A stretch of 64,000 bases of DNA, from contig NZ_CP038033.1 in the NCBI RefSeq assembly GCF_004421105.1, forward strand, positions 1,941,659 through 2,005,658, in the 5' to 3' direction. Position numbers and translations under genes: made by a program. Within the stretch, counting starts at the first letter, position 1. Every line of letters begins with the position of its first letter. The notes beneath the pieces were generated by a model. The model made no database searches. It had not been told where the DNA came from and worked only from the letters and a program-made list of their open reading frames with translations. Origin of the DNA: Nitrosococcus wardiae. GTDB taxonomy: Bacteria > Pseudomonadota > Gammaproteobacteria > Nitrosococcales > Nitrosococcaceae. Shown piece by piece: positions 1-9,613 of the stretch.

Positions 1-780
1 TTAAGTTGCTATGATCGTATTCCCCAGATCGAGGTAGCGGTGGGTGATAATGCTACAGCTTTGGTATTTCGCCATCTAGTGCCCCTGACAGCAGCGGATA
101 CGGAGCAACTCGTGGGCTTTGGCCGGGCCCATGGCTTGCAGATCTATCTCCAAGGAGGAGGGGTAGAGACGCTGTACCTGCTATGGCCTGAAAGTGCGGA
201 GCTAAATTACTCCCAGTGCGGGAATCTAGAAATGGTATTTTTGCCCACTGATTTTATGCAAGTGAACAGGGAGGTAAATATCAAAATGGTTCAGCAGGCC
301 CTGAAGCTACTGGAGCTGGAGTCCCATGATCGAGTGTTAGACCTATTCTGTGGAGTGGGTAACTTTACCCTGCCATTGGCAAGTTCAGGGGCTGAGGTGG
401 TGGGGATAGAGGGCAGCGCGGGGCTAGTTGCTCGGGCAGTGGCCAATGCAAAACGTAATCGGTTGGGAAATGTCCATTTTGAAGTGGCTGATCTCAATGA
501 ACGGGATTGGCTTCATAATGTTTGGGCCCAAAACGGTTTTTCTAAAGCGGTGTTAGATCCGCCGCGAAGTGGAGCACTGACCGCAGTCCAGCAAATGTCG
601 ACCCTAAAGGTGCAACGAATTGTCTATGTTTCCTGCAATCCTGCTACGCTTGCCCGGGATGCGGGTGAGTTGGTGAACCGGCAAGGCTATCACTTGCGCT
701 GTGCGGGGGTGATGGAGATGTTCCCTCATACTCCCCATGTGGAAACCATTGCTCTGTTTGAACAGGCAAGGAAGAACTGA
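1..780 (+). CDS. rlmD: 23S rRNA (uracil-5-)-methyltransferase RlmD, 5'-truncated by window edge
   Basis: This is the C-terminal part of the SAM-dependent enzyme that makes m5U in 23S rRNA (U1939 in E. coli; RumA/RlmD family). The frame is open from base 1, so the N-terminal TRAM and iron-sulfur region lie outside the window. Visible motifs are the SAM-binding LDLFCGVGNFTLPLA segment, the DPPRSGA motif and the catalytic-cysteine segment VYVSCNPATLARD. The protein ends at a TGA just upstream of ribH. The sibling methyltransferases RlmC and TrmA share these motifs; the opening IPQIEVAVGD and ALVFRHL segments fit RlmD best. Confidence 0.9.
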   Translation, partial: LSCYDRIPQIEVAVGDNATALVFRHLVPLTAADTEQLVGFGRAHGLQIYLQGGGVETLYLLWPESAELNYSQCGNLEMVFLPTDFMQVNREVNIKMVQQALKLLELESHDRVLDLFCGVGNFTLPLASSGAEVVGIEGSAGLVARAVANAKRNRLGNVHFEVADLNERDWLHNVWAQNGFSKAVLDPPRSGALTAVQQMSTLKVQRIVYVSCNPATLARDAGELVNRQGYHLRCAGVMEMFPHTPHVETIALFEQARKN

Positions 781-841
781 GTAAATATGATGTCCTTAGA
801 GAAAGTGACCAGTACAATAGTAGAGGGGAGCAGAGAACGGC

Positions 842-1339
842 ATGAAGAGTAACATTAAAACCATTACTGGAGATTATGCTACCCAGAATCTGCGGGTCGG
901 TATTGCTGCTGCCCGATTTAATGAATTTATCGTTGCCAGTTTGCTGGAGGGAACCATAGATACCCTACTGCGACACGGGGTGACCTCTAAAGATATTGAA
1001 ATCGTTCGGGTTCCGGGAGCATTTGAGTTGCCGTTGGCCATACAGGCCATGGCCCAGCGAGGTGGATTTGATGCTTTAGTGGCTTTGGGGACAGTCATCC
1101 GAGGGGCGACCCCCCATTTTGACTATGTTGCGGGGGAGTGCAGCAAGGGGCTGGGATCGGTTTCACTGCAACATGGCTTACCTGTCGGCTTTGGCGTGTT
1201 AACTGTCGACACCATTGAGCAGGCCATCGAACGGGCAGGCACTAAAGCGGGGAACAAGGGGGTAGAGGCCGCACTTTCGGTGATTGAGATGGTCAATGTA
1301 TTGCGGCAAATTCATAGCTCGAAGGGCGAAATAGTGTGA
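842..1339 (+). CDS. ribH: 6,7-dimethyl-8-ribityllumazine synthase
   Basis: RibH condenses 5-amino-6-ribitylamino-uracil with 3,4-dihydroxy-2-butanone 4-phosphate, the penultimate step of riboflavin synthesis, and assembles as an icosahedral or pentameric shell. The 165-residue length is normal. Family motifs include ARFNEFI near the N-terminus, [10 protein letters not shown] around residues 58-67, [14 protein letters not shown] and GFGVLT. The ATG follows a purine-rich GGGGAGCAGAGAA stretch. Its stop overlaps the GTG start of nusB, so the two are translationally coupled; ribH-nusB-thiL-pgpA is a common proteobacterial order. Confidence 0.97.
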   Translation: MKSNIKTITGDYATQNLRVGIAAARFNEFIVASLLEGTIDTLLRHGVTSKDIEIVRVPGAFELPLAIQAMAQRGGFDALVALGTVIRGATPHFDYVAGECSKGLGSVSLQHGLPVGFGVLTVDTIEQAIERAGTKAGNKGVEAALSVIEMVNVLRQIHSSKGEIV

Positions 1340-1788
1340 GTAATAATCGTTCTAAGGCTCGGGCAGCGGCACTGCAGGGTCTTTATCAATGGCAGCTGAC
1401 GGGACAGGATGTGGACACGATCGATACTGAATTCATTATCCAGGGCATGCGGAGTATTGATCAAGTCTATTTCCAAGAGTTGCTCCAAGGAGTGCCCCAA
1501 CAGCAACAGGCGCTAGATGAGTGTCTCGGACCGTTTCTGGATCGACCTATTAACGAAGTGGATCCAGTAGAATGCGCTATTTTGAGAATAGGGGCTTTTG
1601 AATTACTTTTTCGCTCTGATATTCCCTATCGGGTTGTGTTAAATGAAGCTATTGAACTGGCTAAGCGCTTTGGGGCTGAGCATGGCCATCGTTATGTCAA
1701 CGGCATTCTTGATAAAGTAGCCCGCAAAGTCCGTGTGATTGAGTTTCAAACTCAAGCGTCTAGGCGACGGCTACAAACCCACCGATAA
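1336..1788 (+). CDS. nusB: Transcription antitermination factor NusB
   Basis: NusB is the small all-helical RNA-binding partner of S10 (NusE) that binds boxA in rRNA operon leaders and supports antitermination. The 150-residue protein carries the expected [19 protein letters not shown]-terminus and the [28 protein letters not shown] and [11 protein letters not shown] motifs. The start is the GTG at 1336, which overlaps the ribH stop as GTGA. The C-terminal tail after DKVARKVR is somewhat longer than in E. coli (139 residues). Confidence 0.96.
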   Translation: MSNNRSKARAAALQGLYQWQLTGQDVDTIDTEFIIQGMRSIDQVYFQELLQGVPQQQQALDECLGPFLDRPINEVDPVECAILRIGAFELLFRSDIPYRVVLNEAIELAKRFGAEHGHRYVNGILDKVARKVRVIEFQTQASRRRLQTHR

Positions 1789-1837
1789 TTTGGATTGTGC
1801 CGATGCGCGCATTTAGATTTCCTGATAACCTCAGGCT

Positions 1838-2797
1838 GTGAATGAGTTTTCCCTAATCAAGGAATTCTTCGCCGATTGTACTCGGCAACGGGCGGATGTC
1901 ATTCTGGCGGTGGGTGACGATTGTGCCCTGTTGACTGTTCCGCCAGGCTATGAACTTGCGGTTTCTATAGATACTTTGGTGGCCGGGGTGCATTTTGCTG
2001 CTGAAGTGGATCCAGCGGCCCTGGGGCATAAGGCTCTGGCGGTGGGATTAAGCGATCTAGCGGCTATGGGGGCAGAGCCGGCCTGGGCAACTTTGGCGCT
2101 GACTCTCCCGGAGGTCGACAGAACCTGGCTGGCACGGTTTGTTCAGGGGTTAAGCGGACTTGCTGGAAGCTATGGAGTGCAATTGGTGGGGGGGGATACC
2201 ACTCGGGGACCGCTAACAGTCACTCTGCAGCTGCATGGTTTTGTTTCTCAAGGCAAAGCCTTAAGGCGTGATGGGGCACGTCCAGGAGATAGGATTTATG
2301 TGACTGGGACTTTGGGCGATTCTGGGCTTGCTCTTCAGGCACGATCGGGTGAGATCCGGTTAGCACAGGAGGCTTTGCGCTACGCCGAGCATCGATTGGA
2401 TTGGCCACAACCTCGGGTACGGGAAGCCTTGGCTTTGCGCCCTTTAGCCCGGGCGGCCATTGATATTTCAGATGGTCTCGCAGCGGATCTGGGGCATATC
2501 CTAGAACGCAGTGGTGTCGGCGCAGTGCTTGAAATGGAGTCTTTACCGCTTTCAGAATCTCTTCAATCCTCTCTTGAGCCAACTCAAGCCTGGAACTTAG
2601 CCCTTGGAGCAGGGGATGACTACGAGTTGTGTGTGACCGCACCTGCCGAATCCCATGGCCCGCTCCAAGCAGCATTGTCTGTCCTAGGTTGCCCTTGTAC
2701 CTTGATTGGGACTATTGAGGAGAAGCTGGGGTTACGCTGCCGTCTCCAGGATGGCGCTCCATTTATTCCCAAACATCAAGGGTATCGTCACTTTTGA
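1838..2797 (+). CDS. thiL: Thiamine-monophosphate kinase
   Basis: ThiL phosphorylates thiamine monophosphate to the active cofactor thiamine diphosphate with ATP; it belongs to the PurM/HypE fold superfamily. Recognisable motifs are the N-terminal MNEFSLIKEFF, the metal-binding VGDDCALL, the VSIDTLVAGVHF segment, KALAVGLSDLAAMGAEP, VGGDTTRG and ISDGLAADLGHI. The 319-residue length matches the family (325 in E. coli). The start is a GTG at 1838, because the nearby ATG at 1842 is out of frame. Its stop overlaps the TTG start option of pgpA. Confidence 0.96.
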   Translation: MNEFSLIKEFFADCTRQRADVILAVGDDCALLTVPPGYELAVSIDTLVAGVHFAAEVDPAALGHKALAVGLSDLAAMGAEPAWATLALTLPEVDRTWLARFVQGLSGLAGSYGVQLVGGDTTRGPLTVTLQLHGFVSQGKALRRDGARPGDRIYVTGTLGDSGLALQARSGEIRLAQEALRYAEHRLDWPQPRVREALALRPLARAAIDISDGLAADLGHILERSGVGAVLEMESLPLSESLQSSLEPTQAWNLALGAGDDYELCVTAPAESHGPLQAALSVLGCPCTLIGTIEEKLGLRCRLQDGAPFIPKHQGYRHF

Positions 2798-3291
2798 TTA
2801 TGGCTCAAAATATTTCAAAAATTGACTTACGTCACTTATTGGCCAATCCTGTCCATTTTCTTGCTTTTGGCTTTGGTTTTGGCCTTGCTCCCCGTGCTCC
2901 TGGCACTCTAGGGACTTTACCGGCGTTACCTCTTTATTGGTGGATTCAAGATTGGCCCCTGATGGAGTATCTGTTATTGGTGCTGGCTTTGTTTCTAGTG
3001 GGGGTTTGGATCTGCCAGGTGACGGCGAGGGATTTGGGGATTAAAGACCCCTCAGGTGTTGTTTGGGATGAATTCGTGGGCTTCTTGGTCACCATGACGG
3101 CAGCCCCTAGCGGCTGGGGCTGGGTGCTCGGGGGATTTATCTTGTTTCGTTTGTTTGACATTTGGAAGCCTTGGCCGATTCGAGTACTTGACCGTCGACT
3201 TTCAGGGGGGTTAGGGATCATGTTGGATGACGTAGTGGCGGGTATCTTCGCTGCCCTGGTGCTGGCGGGTTTCAAGGTTTGGATGGGCTAG
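2794..3291 (+). CDS. pgpA: Phosphatidylglycerophosphatase A
   Basis: PgpA is an inner-membrane phosphatase that converts phosphatidylglycerol phosphate to phosphatidylglycerol. The protein has the family signature GFGLAPRAPGTLGTLPALPLYW, here seen as the GFGFGLAPRAPGT and LGTLPALP segments, the WDEFVGF acidic motif and the C-terminal LDDVVAGI motif, with three or four hydrophobic segments. Two starts are possible: TTG at 2794, overlapping the thiL stop, or ATG at 2800. It is the last gene of the ribH-nusB-thiL-pgpA run and converges on glnD. Confidence 0.94.
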   Translation: MIMAQNISKIDLRHLLANPVHFLAFGFGFGLAPRAPGTLGTLPALPLYWWIQDWPLMEYLLLVLALFLVGVWICQVTARDLGIKDPSGVVWDEFVGFLVTMTAAPSGWGWVLGGFILFRLFDIWKPWPIRVLDRRLSGGLGIMLDDVVAGIFAALVLAGFKVWMG

Positions 3292-3360
3292 CTCCCTATG
3301 CTGTATAGGCCCTCTCCATTCTCTCCTTCCTTCCTATCCTAAGGGGGTGGTCGTTTGAAG

Positions 3361-6117
3361 CTAGCGCTCTAGATAGGTGTGTATGGTGTTCTCTAGCTGT
3401 TGTTGCTGTTGCGGGGTTAAAGGTTGATCTTGCTGGTTGCAAATAAAAAAGACATCAACGACTTGGGTTCCTAGGGTAGTGATTTTGGCGTTCACCAGTT
3501 GCACCTGGCAGTTAGCTAGGGCTTGGCTAATCCGGGAAAGTAGCCCGGGCCAATTATTGGTGGTCAACTCCATTACAGTGCAGCAATTACGGCAATCCTC
3601 GGTAAAAGTTATCCGGGTGGGAAATTTAAATACCTTTAATCTTCGCGGTATAAATCTAGAGCGATGGGAAGGCACCTGATCAGGCTGAGTTAGCCGCTGG
3701 GTGAGAGTCTCTTGGATTTCCCGTAAACGAAATTCCAGATCGATTTTGGTATTAGCGGCGGTTGCTTCGCGGACAATAAAGCTTTCCAAGACGAAACCAT
3801 GACAGGTGGTAATGATCCGGGCATCCAAAACATCCAGGTCCAGTTGGGCCATAGTTCCCGTAGTGACAGTAAAGGTAAGCGCATGGGCTCTGGCGTAGAT
3901 AAACACTTCCATGGTATCAGCCGTATCAGCCTTGCGATTATGGGGGCGCACTAAAACGCGCGGTGCCCCGTTGGAGGGTTCTTCCTGGTCCAGAGCCTCA
4001 ATGTGCCAGCAGATTTCATTGGGCGTGTGTCGCAGAAAATAGTCTGCATCAATCTGTCTCCAGAGGGCATCAAGCTTTTGTTCAGTCCAACCATTTTTTA
4101 ATAATGCTTGCCGTGCCTCGTCTTGAACATCGCGGATCCGCTCGGCTTTGTCGATGGGATGTTCCAACCCCCGCCGCAATGCTTGGTGAGTGGCCGTGTA
4201 AAGTTTGCTCAGAAGGGCGTCTTTCCAGCTGTTCCAAAGATTGGGGTTGGTCGCCCGGATATCCGCCACCGTCAGCAAATAAAGGTGGTTCAAGTGCATC
4301 TCATCGCTGACTTTAATAGCGAATTCGCGTACCACTTCCGGATCGTTAATATCCTGCCGTTGGGCTGTCATGGACATCAGCAGGTGATGGCTCACTAGCC
4401 AGGCGACGAAGCGGGAATCGTAGTGGCTGAGGCCGTGGTGGAGGCAAAATTCCAAGGCATCCTGGGCTCCAAGCTCGCTGTGATCGCCACCCCGCCCCTT
4501 GGCAATGTCATGGAAGAGACCAGCTAAATAGAGCAACTCAGGTTTAGGAATCCGTTGAAATACCTCTGAACACAGGGGAAACTCATGGGCATATTGGGGA
4601 AGGGCAAAGCGCCGCAAATTGCGGATGAGAAATAAAGTGTGCTCATCAACCGTATATGCATGAAACATATCATATTGCATTTGCCCAACAATTTTGCCGA
4701 AGGCGGGGAGATAGGCTCCGAGTACGCCATATTTGTTCATGCGCCGGAATTCATGAGTGATGCCCCGGGGTTGGCGAATGATCTCCATAAACAGGTCGCG
4801 GTTAGACTGCTCTGCCCGAAAGTTTTCGTCAATCAGATAGCAATGCTCTCGGATAAGACGAATGGTGGAAGCCCGAACCCCTTTAAGTTCCGGGTGTCGT
4901 TGAAGCAAGAGGAAAACTTCCAACAGAGCAGAAGGGGTGTGTTTGAATACTCTCGAGTCAGTGATCTCTAGGAATTTATTGCGAGTCTGAAAGCGCTTGT
5001 TAATAGGGCGAATATCCACTTTTTCATCCACCAGCAGAATCTCTTCTTCGAACAGTTGCAACAGCATTTCGTTGAGACGCCCTATGTTCCCAACGGTTCG
5101 GTAGTAATCTTTCATGAGCTGCTCGACAGCCAAGTGTGGTCCTTGAGCGCGGTAACCAAGTTGTTTAGCAAGCGCAATTTGATGGTCGAACAAGAGGCGA
5201 TCTTCCTTGCGACCCGTCAAAGTGTGCAGACCGTAGCGAAGTTGCCAAAAAAAATCTTGGCTTTCTAACAGGTCTTTTCGTTCTGATGGAGTCAAAAAGC
5301 CATGTTGGAGGAGACTATCGAAGGACCAAGTATTGAAATAGCGTTTTGATACCCACTGGATCATCTGAATATCGCGCAATCCACCAGGACCTTCCTTGAT
5401 ATTGGGCTCAAGGTTATAGGCGGTATCATGGTATCTATGATGGCGGGTGGCCTGCTCGGTCCGTTTGGCAAGGAAAAATTGGCGACTACCCCACATTTGC
5501 TCTGGAGCAATGGCCGCCTGCAAGGTCTTAAATAAGTGCTCGGGTCCAAAGAGTAAGCGGGCTTCCATCAAGCTAGTAATAAATACAAGATCCTTGCGAG
5601 CAGCTTCCTGGCATTCTTCTACCGTGCGCACGCTATGTCCCACCTCTAAGCCGATATCCCATAAGAAAGAAATAAAGTGGCCGATGGTTTCTTGTAAAGC
5701 AGAGTCGGTTTCATCCGCCAGTAGGAGGAGGATATCAATATCAGAATAGGGATGCAGCGTACCTCTTCCATAGCCCCCGACAGCAACCAATGCGACCTGT
5801 TCGGCGCATTCTTTGGTATGAAGTCGGCAAGCTTGGACAAGGATCTGATCCACCAGCCAGGCGTGCAGGGGAAGCAGCTCAGTAGCGGGGATCCCCACAA
5901 GAAAGCGCTGTTTAAGCGTTTCAATGCCGTCCTTAAAGAAAGAACGAAGTAGGGGTAAGGGATTTTCGCTGGTACCAACCCAATCAGCAAAAGCTGCAGG
6001 ATCGAATAAGACGTGAGATTGGCTGCGATTTCCCGTGAGATTTGGCACGCTGAGAAGTGAAGGGGCTGGTCTAGAGGTTGTCTCCGGGTCGGACGGTAAG
6101 TACCTCAAAGCCATCAT
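3361..6117 (-). CDS. glnD: Bifunctional PII uridylyltransferase / uridylyl-removing enzyme GlnD
   Basis: GlnD senses glutamine and adds or removes UMP on PII proteins, which sets glutamine synthetase activity and NtrC signalling. Domains in order are a nucleotidyltransferase (GGYGRGTLHPYSDIDILLL, about residue 110), a GlnD-specific helical domain, an HD hydrolase domain for UMP removal (LFHDIAKGRGGDHSELG, about residue 535) and two C-terminal ACT domains. At 918 residues it is slightly longer than E. coli GlnD (890). If the ATG at 6117 is used, the start lies 47 bases inside map; an in-frame GTG a little downstream (in LLSVPN) is an alternative. It follows map on the same strand, as in E. coli. 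Confidence 0.95.
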   Translation of the reverse strand: MMALRYLPSDPETTSRPAPSLLSVPNLTGNRSQSHVLFDPAAFADWVGTSENPLPLLRSFFKDGIETLKQRFLVGIPATELLPLHAWLVDQILVQACRLHTKECAEQVALVAVGGYGRGTLHPYSDIDILLLLADETDSALQETIGHFISFLWDIGLEVGHSVRTVEECQEAARKDLVFITSLMEARLLFGPEHLFKTLQAAIAPEQMWGSRQFFLAKRTEQATRHHRYHDTAYNLEPNIKEGPGGLRDIQMIQWVSKRYFNTWSFDSLLQHGFLTPSERKDLLESQDFFWQLRYGLHTLTGRKEDRLLFDHQIALAKQLGYRAQGPHLAVEQLMKDYYRTVGNIGRLNEMLLQLFEEEILLVDEKVDIRPINKRFQTRNKFLEITDSRVFKHTPSALLEVFLLLQRHPELKGVRASTIRLIREHCYLIDENFRAEQSNRDLFMEIIRQPRGITHEFRRMNKYGVLGAYLPAFGKIVGQMQYDMFHAYTVDEHTLFLIRNLRRFALPQYAHEFPLCSEVFQRIPKPELLYLAGLFHDIAKGRGGDHSELGAQDALEFCLHHGLSHYDSRFVAWLVSHHLLMSMTAQRQDINDPEVVREFAIKVSDEMHLNHLYLLTVADIRATNPNLWNSWKDALLSKLYTATHQALRRGLEHPIDKAERIRDVQDEARQALLKNGWTEQKLDALWRQIDADYFLRHTPNEICWHIEALDQEEPSNGAPRVLVRPHNRKADTADTMEVFIYARAHALTFTVTTGTMAQLDLDVLDARIITTCHGFVLESFIVREATAANTKIDLEFRLREIQETLTQRLTQPDQVPSHRSRFIPRRLKVFKFPTRITFTEDCRNCCTVMELTTNNWPGLLSRISQALANCQVQLVNAKITTLGTQVVDVFFICNQQDQPLTPQQQQQLENTIHTYLER

Positions 6118-6838
6118 CAGTAACCAGTATGGTGTGTTCCCATTGGGCCGAGGGACTGTGATCTTTAGTGACGACCGTCCACTTATCTGGGAGGAGTTTT
6201 ACATGGCGCTTGCCCGCATTGACCATCGGTTCGATGGTAAAGGTCATGCCAGGTTCCAATCTAAGCTTGGTGCCAGGGGTGCCATAGTGGAGTACTTGGG
6301 GATCTTCATGGAAAGCACGGCCGATACCATGTCCGCAAAATTCCCGCACAATAGAAAAATTATTAGCCTCGGCATGGGCTTGGATAGCATGGCCAATATC
6401 TCCTAAATGGATGCCCGGCTTTATCATCTCAATGCCAATGCACATACACTCATAACTGACTTGGGATACTCGCTTGCCAATGACGCTAGGTTCCCCCACA
6501 AAGAACATTTTGCTAGTGTCGCCATGATAGCCATCCTTGATGACAGTAATGTCGATATTAATGATATCCCCTTTTTTTAGCCGCTTTTTGTTGGGAATGC
6601 CGTGACAGACGACATGATTGACTGAAGTGCAAATGGATTTTGGGAAGCCATGATAGTTAAGAGGAGCAGGAATAGCTTTTTGTTCGTTAACAATATAGTC
6701 ATGACAGAGGGCATCCAACTCCTCGGTGGTGACTCCAGGCTTCACGTGAGGGCGGATCATGTGGAGGACCTCGGCGGCAAGGCGGCCGGCGATCCGCATT
6801 TTTTCAATTTCTTCTGGAGTTTTGATAGTAACTGACAT
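6071..6838 (-). CDS. map: Type I methionine aminopeptidase
   Basis: Map removes the initiator methionine from nascent proteins. The 255-residue protein starts MSVTIKTPEEIEKMRIAG, which fixes the start at the ATG at 6838; a longer frame continuing upstream to 7054 is chance read-through of the intergenic region. The five metal ligands can be placed: two Asp in NIDITVIKDGYHGD, His in CGHGIGRAFHEDP, Glu in TFTIEPM and Glu in QWEHTIL. It is divergent from rpsB, the classical gammaproteobacterial arrangement, and its end overlaps the likely glnD start. Confidence 0.97.
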   Translation of the reverse strand: MSVTIKTPEEIEKMRIAGRLAAEVLHMIRPHVKPGVTTEELDALCHDYIVNEQKAIPAPLNYHGFPKSICTSVNHVVCHGIPNKKRLKKGDIINIDITVIKDGYHGDTSKMFFVGEPSVIGKRVSQVSYECMCIGIEMIKPGIHLGDIGHAIQAHAEANNFSIVREFCGHGIGRAFHEDPQVLHYGTPGTKLRLEPGMTFTIEPMVNAGKRHVKLLPDKWTVVTKDHSPSAQWEHTILVTDDGFEVLTVRPGDNL

Positions 6839-6917
6839 AGGGTTTAATATGATGTAATTTTTAAGAAAATTTAGCTCCCTAAATCTTAGACAGAGGCTAA
6901 AGGATAGGGTTCGGCCA

Positions 6918-6947
6918 TTGTCCCAGTCGGGTACTTTATGGTATAAA
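6918..6947 (+). promoter_or_regulatory. Probable sigma-70 promoter of rpsB-tsf
   Basis: A -35-like TTGTCC (6918-6923) is followed after 18 bases by a -10-like TATAAA (6942-6947). The bases just after the -10 are GC-rich (GCCGGCGC), the kind of discriminator linked with stringent control of ribosomal promoters. The assignment rests on pattern only. Confidence 0.5.
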
Positions 6948-6987
6948 GCCGGCGCTTTTAAAGCAAACGAAATCACACGCATATCGG

Positions 6988-7027
6988 CACATATACCGGG
7001 GTGCCTCTGGTTAGGTCGGTATATGGG
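6988..7027 (+). promoter_or_regulatory. Structured rpsB leader (S2 autoregulatory leader-like)
   Basis: A nine-base perfect stem (6990-6998 with 7017-7025) encloses an 18-base loop that itself contains a CCT/AGG pairing (7004-7006 with 7013-7015). It lies about 40 bases upstream of the rpsB start and downstream of the likely promoter. In gammaproteobacteria the rpsB 5' UTR is known to fold into a conserved structure bound by ribosomal protein S2. The position and stem fit this, but covariation was not tested. Confidence 0.55.
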
Positions 7028-7068
7028 ATATGCGGAGGAATAACCCCAACACAATCGAGGTAAAAGTC

Positions 7069-7875
7069 ATGGCGAATGTGACTATGCGCCAGATGCTAGA
7101 GGCCGGGGTCCATTTTGGTCACCAGGCCCGCTACTGGAATCCGAAGATGGCACCCTATATCTTCGGCAAGCGCAATAACATCCACATTATCAACTTAGAA
7201 GAGACCCTTCCATTATATAATGAAGCGACCAACTTCCTTGGTCGATTAGCTGCAAATAAAGGCACAGTTTTATTTGTGGGTACCAAGCGGGCGGCTCAGG
7301 AAGCCGTTCATGAGGAAGCAGAGCGTTGTGGCATGCCCTATGTTAACCGCCGCTGGTTGGGAGGTATGCTGACCAATTTTCAGACTGTGCGGCAATCCAT
7401 CAAACGCCTCCATGATTTAGAGGCCATGATCCAGGATGGTAGCTTGGATCGCCTTAAAAAGCGGGAAGCATTGACGGTGCGGCGAGAGCGGGACAAGCTT
7501 GAGAATAGCCTTGGCGGCATTAAAAATATGACTCATCTTCCTGATGCACTATTTATTATTGATGTAGAGCATGAGCGAATCGCGGTGGATGAGGCAGCCA
7601 AACTCGGCATCCCGGTAGTGGCGGTAGTGGATACCAATAGTAATCCAAGAAAGGTGGACTACATCATTCCTGGCAATGATGATTCAATCCGTGCTCTCCG
7701 CCTTTATGCCCGGGGGGTTGCCGATGCGATTGTTGATGGGCGAGCCACCGCTGCTGCGGCTAGTGCAAAAGCAGGCAAAGATGAGTTCGTGGAGATGGAA
7801 GAGGCCAGCGAGGGAGAAACAGTTCCCGAATCATTAGAGGGGAAAGCTGCCACAGCAGATACTAGTGGTACCTAA
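7069..7875 (+). CDS. rpsB: 30S ribosomal protein S2
   Basis: S2 is a small-subunit protein needed for S1 binding. The start is the ATG at 7069 ([19 protein letters not shown]), which matches family N-termini and follows a GAGGT ribosome-binding site; the frame open from 7030 is upstream read-through. Motifs include [27 protein letters not shown] and DTNSNP. The protein is 268 residues against 241 in E. coli. The extra length is an acidic Glu-rich C-terminal tail. It heads the rpsB-tsf-pyrH-frr operon. Confidence 0.98.
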   Translation: MANVTMRQMLEAGVHFGHQARYWNPKMAPYIFGKRNNIHIINLEETLPLYNEATNFLGRLAANKGTVLFVGTKRAAQEAVHEEAERCGMPYVNRRWLGGMLTNFQTVRQSIKRLHDLEAMIQDGSLDRLKKREALTVRRERDKLENSLGGIKNMTHLPDALFIIDVEHERIAVDEAAKLGIPVVAVVDTNSNPRKVDYIIPGNDDSIRALRLYARGVADAIVDGRATAAAASAKAGKDEFVEMEEASEGETVPESLEGKAATADTSGT

Positions 7876-7906
7876 TCACAAATAACTAACGTTAAGTTGG
7901 TTAAGG

Positions 7907-7943
7907 GGGGCAAGGTCTTGGCTTTATGATTACCCTTGCGCCC
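7907..7943 (+). promoter_or_regulatory. Hairpin between rpsB and tsf
   Basis: GGGCAAGG (7907... through GCAAGG 7910-7915) can pair with CCTTGC (7934-7939) plus CCC (7941-7943), with one bulged base and an 18-base loop. No T-tract follows, so it is not a canonical terminator. It may tune tsf expression relative to rpsB or protect mRNA ends. Confidence 0.35.
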
Positions 7944-7977
7944 GATTCAGCCCCGATTACCGCAGAGGAATGGAATA

Positions 7978-8862
7978 ATGGCAATCACAGCGGCACAGGT
8001 CAAGGAACTGCGTGAGCGTACTGGTTCCGGAATGATGGAATGCAAAAAGGCCCTGGTGGAAACGGGTGGCGATATTGAAGCGGCCATAGAATGGATGCGT
8101 AAGCAGGGACTGGCTAAAGCTGATAAGAAGGCAGGGCGAGTAGCCGCCGAAGGTATTATTGCCACTGCCGTAGACGATGACGCCTGCAAGGCAGCGATGG
8201 TAGAAGTTAATTCGGAAACGGATTTTGTGGCTAAGAACGAGGATTTTTGCCAATTTGCTGCGGATGTGGCACAAAAAGTATTAATTTCTAATCCTGCAAC
8301 CTTGGACGATCTCCTTGCCATGGCCATGGATGAGAGTGGTGAGAGCATCAATGAGAGGCGCCAAGCCCTAATAGCCAAGATTGGTGAAAATATCAATGTG
8401 CGCCGCTTCACTTTTATGGAAGCAGAAAACGGGCGCATTGGTCGTTATGTCCATGGTGCTCGGATTGGCGTATTGGTCGCTGTGGAGGGAGGAGATGAGG
8501 CGTTGGCCAAAGATCTTGCCATGCATGTTGCAGCAAGTAAGCCTCAGGCCATTACGCCGAAAGACATTTCAGCAGAGGCGTTGAATAAAGAGCGTGACAT
8601 TCTGATCGCCCAAGCTAGGGATAGCGGCAAGCCGCCTGAGATCATAGAGAAAATGGTTGAAGGGCGTTTGCAAAAGTTTTTAAGCGAGATTACCTTACTG
8701 GGTCAGCCCTTTGTCAAGGATCCGGATATTAAGGTAGAGAAGCTGCTTAAAAACGCTGGGGCTAGTGTTCGCCGTTTCGCTCGCTTTGAAGTAGGTGAGG
8801 GGATTGAGAAAAAGGTAGAGAATTTTGCTGAAGAGGTAAGATCACAGGCCCGGGGGGATTGA
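7978..8862 (+). CDS. tsf: Translation elongation factor Ts
   Basis: EF-Ts is the nucleotide exchange factor for EF-Tu. The 294-residue protein starts [20 protein letters not shown] at the ATG at 7978, preceded by AGAGGAA; the longer upstream frame lacks family similarity. The TDFVAKN motif contacting EF-Tu (about residue 80) and the UBA-like N-terminal helix bundle are present. The order rpsB-tsf-pyrH-frr is conserved across bacteria. Confidence 0.98.
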   Translation: MAITAAQVKELRERTGSGMMECKKALVETGGDIEAAIEWMRKQGLAKADKKAGRVAAEGIIATAVDDDACKAAMVEVNSETDFVAKNEDFCQFAADVAQKVLISNPATLDDLLAMAMDESGESINERRQALIAKIGENINVRRFTFMEAENGRIGRYVHGARIGVLVAVEGGDEALAKDLAMHVAASKPQAITPKDISAEALNKERDILIAQARDSGKPPEIIEKMVEGRLQKFLSEITLLGQPFVKDPDIKVEKLLKNAGASVRRFARFEVGEGIEKKVENFAEEVRSQARGD

Positions 8863-8866
8863 GCAG

Positions 8867-9613
8867 GTGCCATTGGAGGGTATGGAGCCCAAGTATCGGC
8901 GCATCTTACTAAAGTTTAGCGGAGAAGCGCTAATCGGTGAGGCCAACTACGGTATCGATCCCAAGCTGGTTCAGCAAATTGCTCAAGAACTGCAGGAATT
9001 AAACCGCATCGGCATCGAAATCGGTTTGGTTATTGGCGGCGGTAATATTTTCCGAGGTGCTGGATTGGCTGCTGCGGGTATGGATCGGGTCACTGCGGAT
9101 CATATGGGGATGTTGGCGACGGTGATGAATGCCCTCGCCTTACAGGATGCCTTGGAAAGGCTAGGCGTCTTCTGTCGGGTGATGTCCGCTATTCGGATCA
9201 ATGAGGTCTGTGAGGATTATCTACGTCGCCGTGCTATCCGCCATCTCGAAAAAGGACGTTTAGTCATTTTCGCTGCGGGGACGGGCAATCCCTTTTTTAC
9301 TACTGATACCGCTGCTAGCCTTCGTGCTATCGAGATTGGAGCTGATCTGCTCATTAAAGCAACCAAAGTGGATGGCGTATATTCCGCTGATCCCATGGTG
9401 GACCCTAACGCACAGTTTTTCCCCCGCTTAAGCTATGACCAGGTCATAGCACGCAACCTTGCAGTCATGGATGCGACCGCTATTATAATGTGCCGAGATC
9501 ATTCTTTGCCATTGCGTGTCTTCGACATGCATAAGGTGGGAGCCCTAACGCATATCATCAAGGGCGAAGACGTGGGGACACTGGTTTCCAGAGAGTGTAA
9601 CAGCAATGATTGA
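8867..9613 (+). CDS. pyrH: UMP kinase
   Basis: PyrH phosphorylates UMP to UDP in pyrimidine nucleotide synthesis and is a hexameric amino-acid-kinase-fold enzyme. Motifs are [59 protein letters not shown] and [13 protein letters not shown]. The start is either GTG at 8867 or ATG at 8882; the ATG has GGAGGG only one base upstream, too close for a good site, so the GTG is kept. It overlaps frr by eight bases. Confidence 0.96.
   Translation: MPLEGMEPKYRRILLKFSGEALIGEANYGIDPKLVQQIAQELQELNRIGIEIGLVIGGGNIFRGAGLAAAGMDRVTADHMGMLATVMNALALQDALERLGVFCRVMSAIRINEVCEDYLRRRAIRHLEKGRLVIFAAGTGNPFFTTDTAASLRAIEIGADLLIKATKVDGVYSADPMVDPNAQFFPRLSYDQVIARNLAVMDATAIIMCRDHSLPLRVFDMHKVGALTHIIKGEDVGTLVSRECNSND

Noticed and set aside
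7030-7068. Upstream extension of rpsB from 7030
   Set aside because: Adds 13 residues unlike any S2 N-terminus and overlaps the leader region; the ATG at 7069 has the matching family N-terminus and ribosome-binding site.
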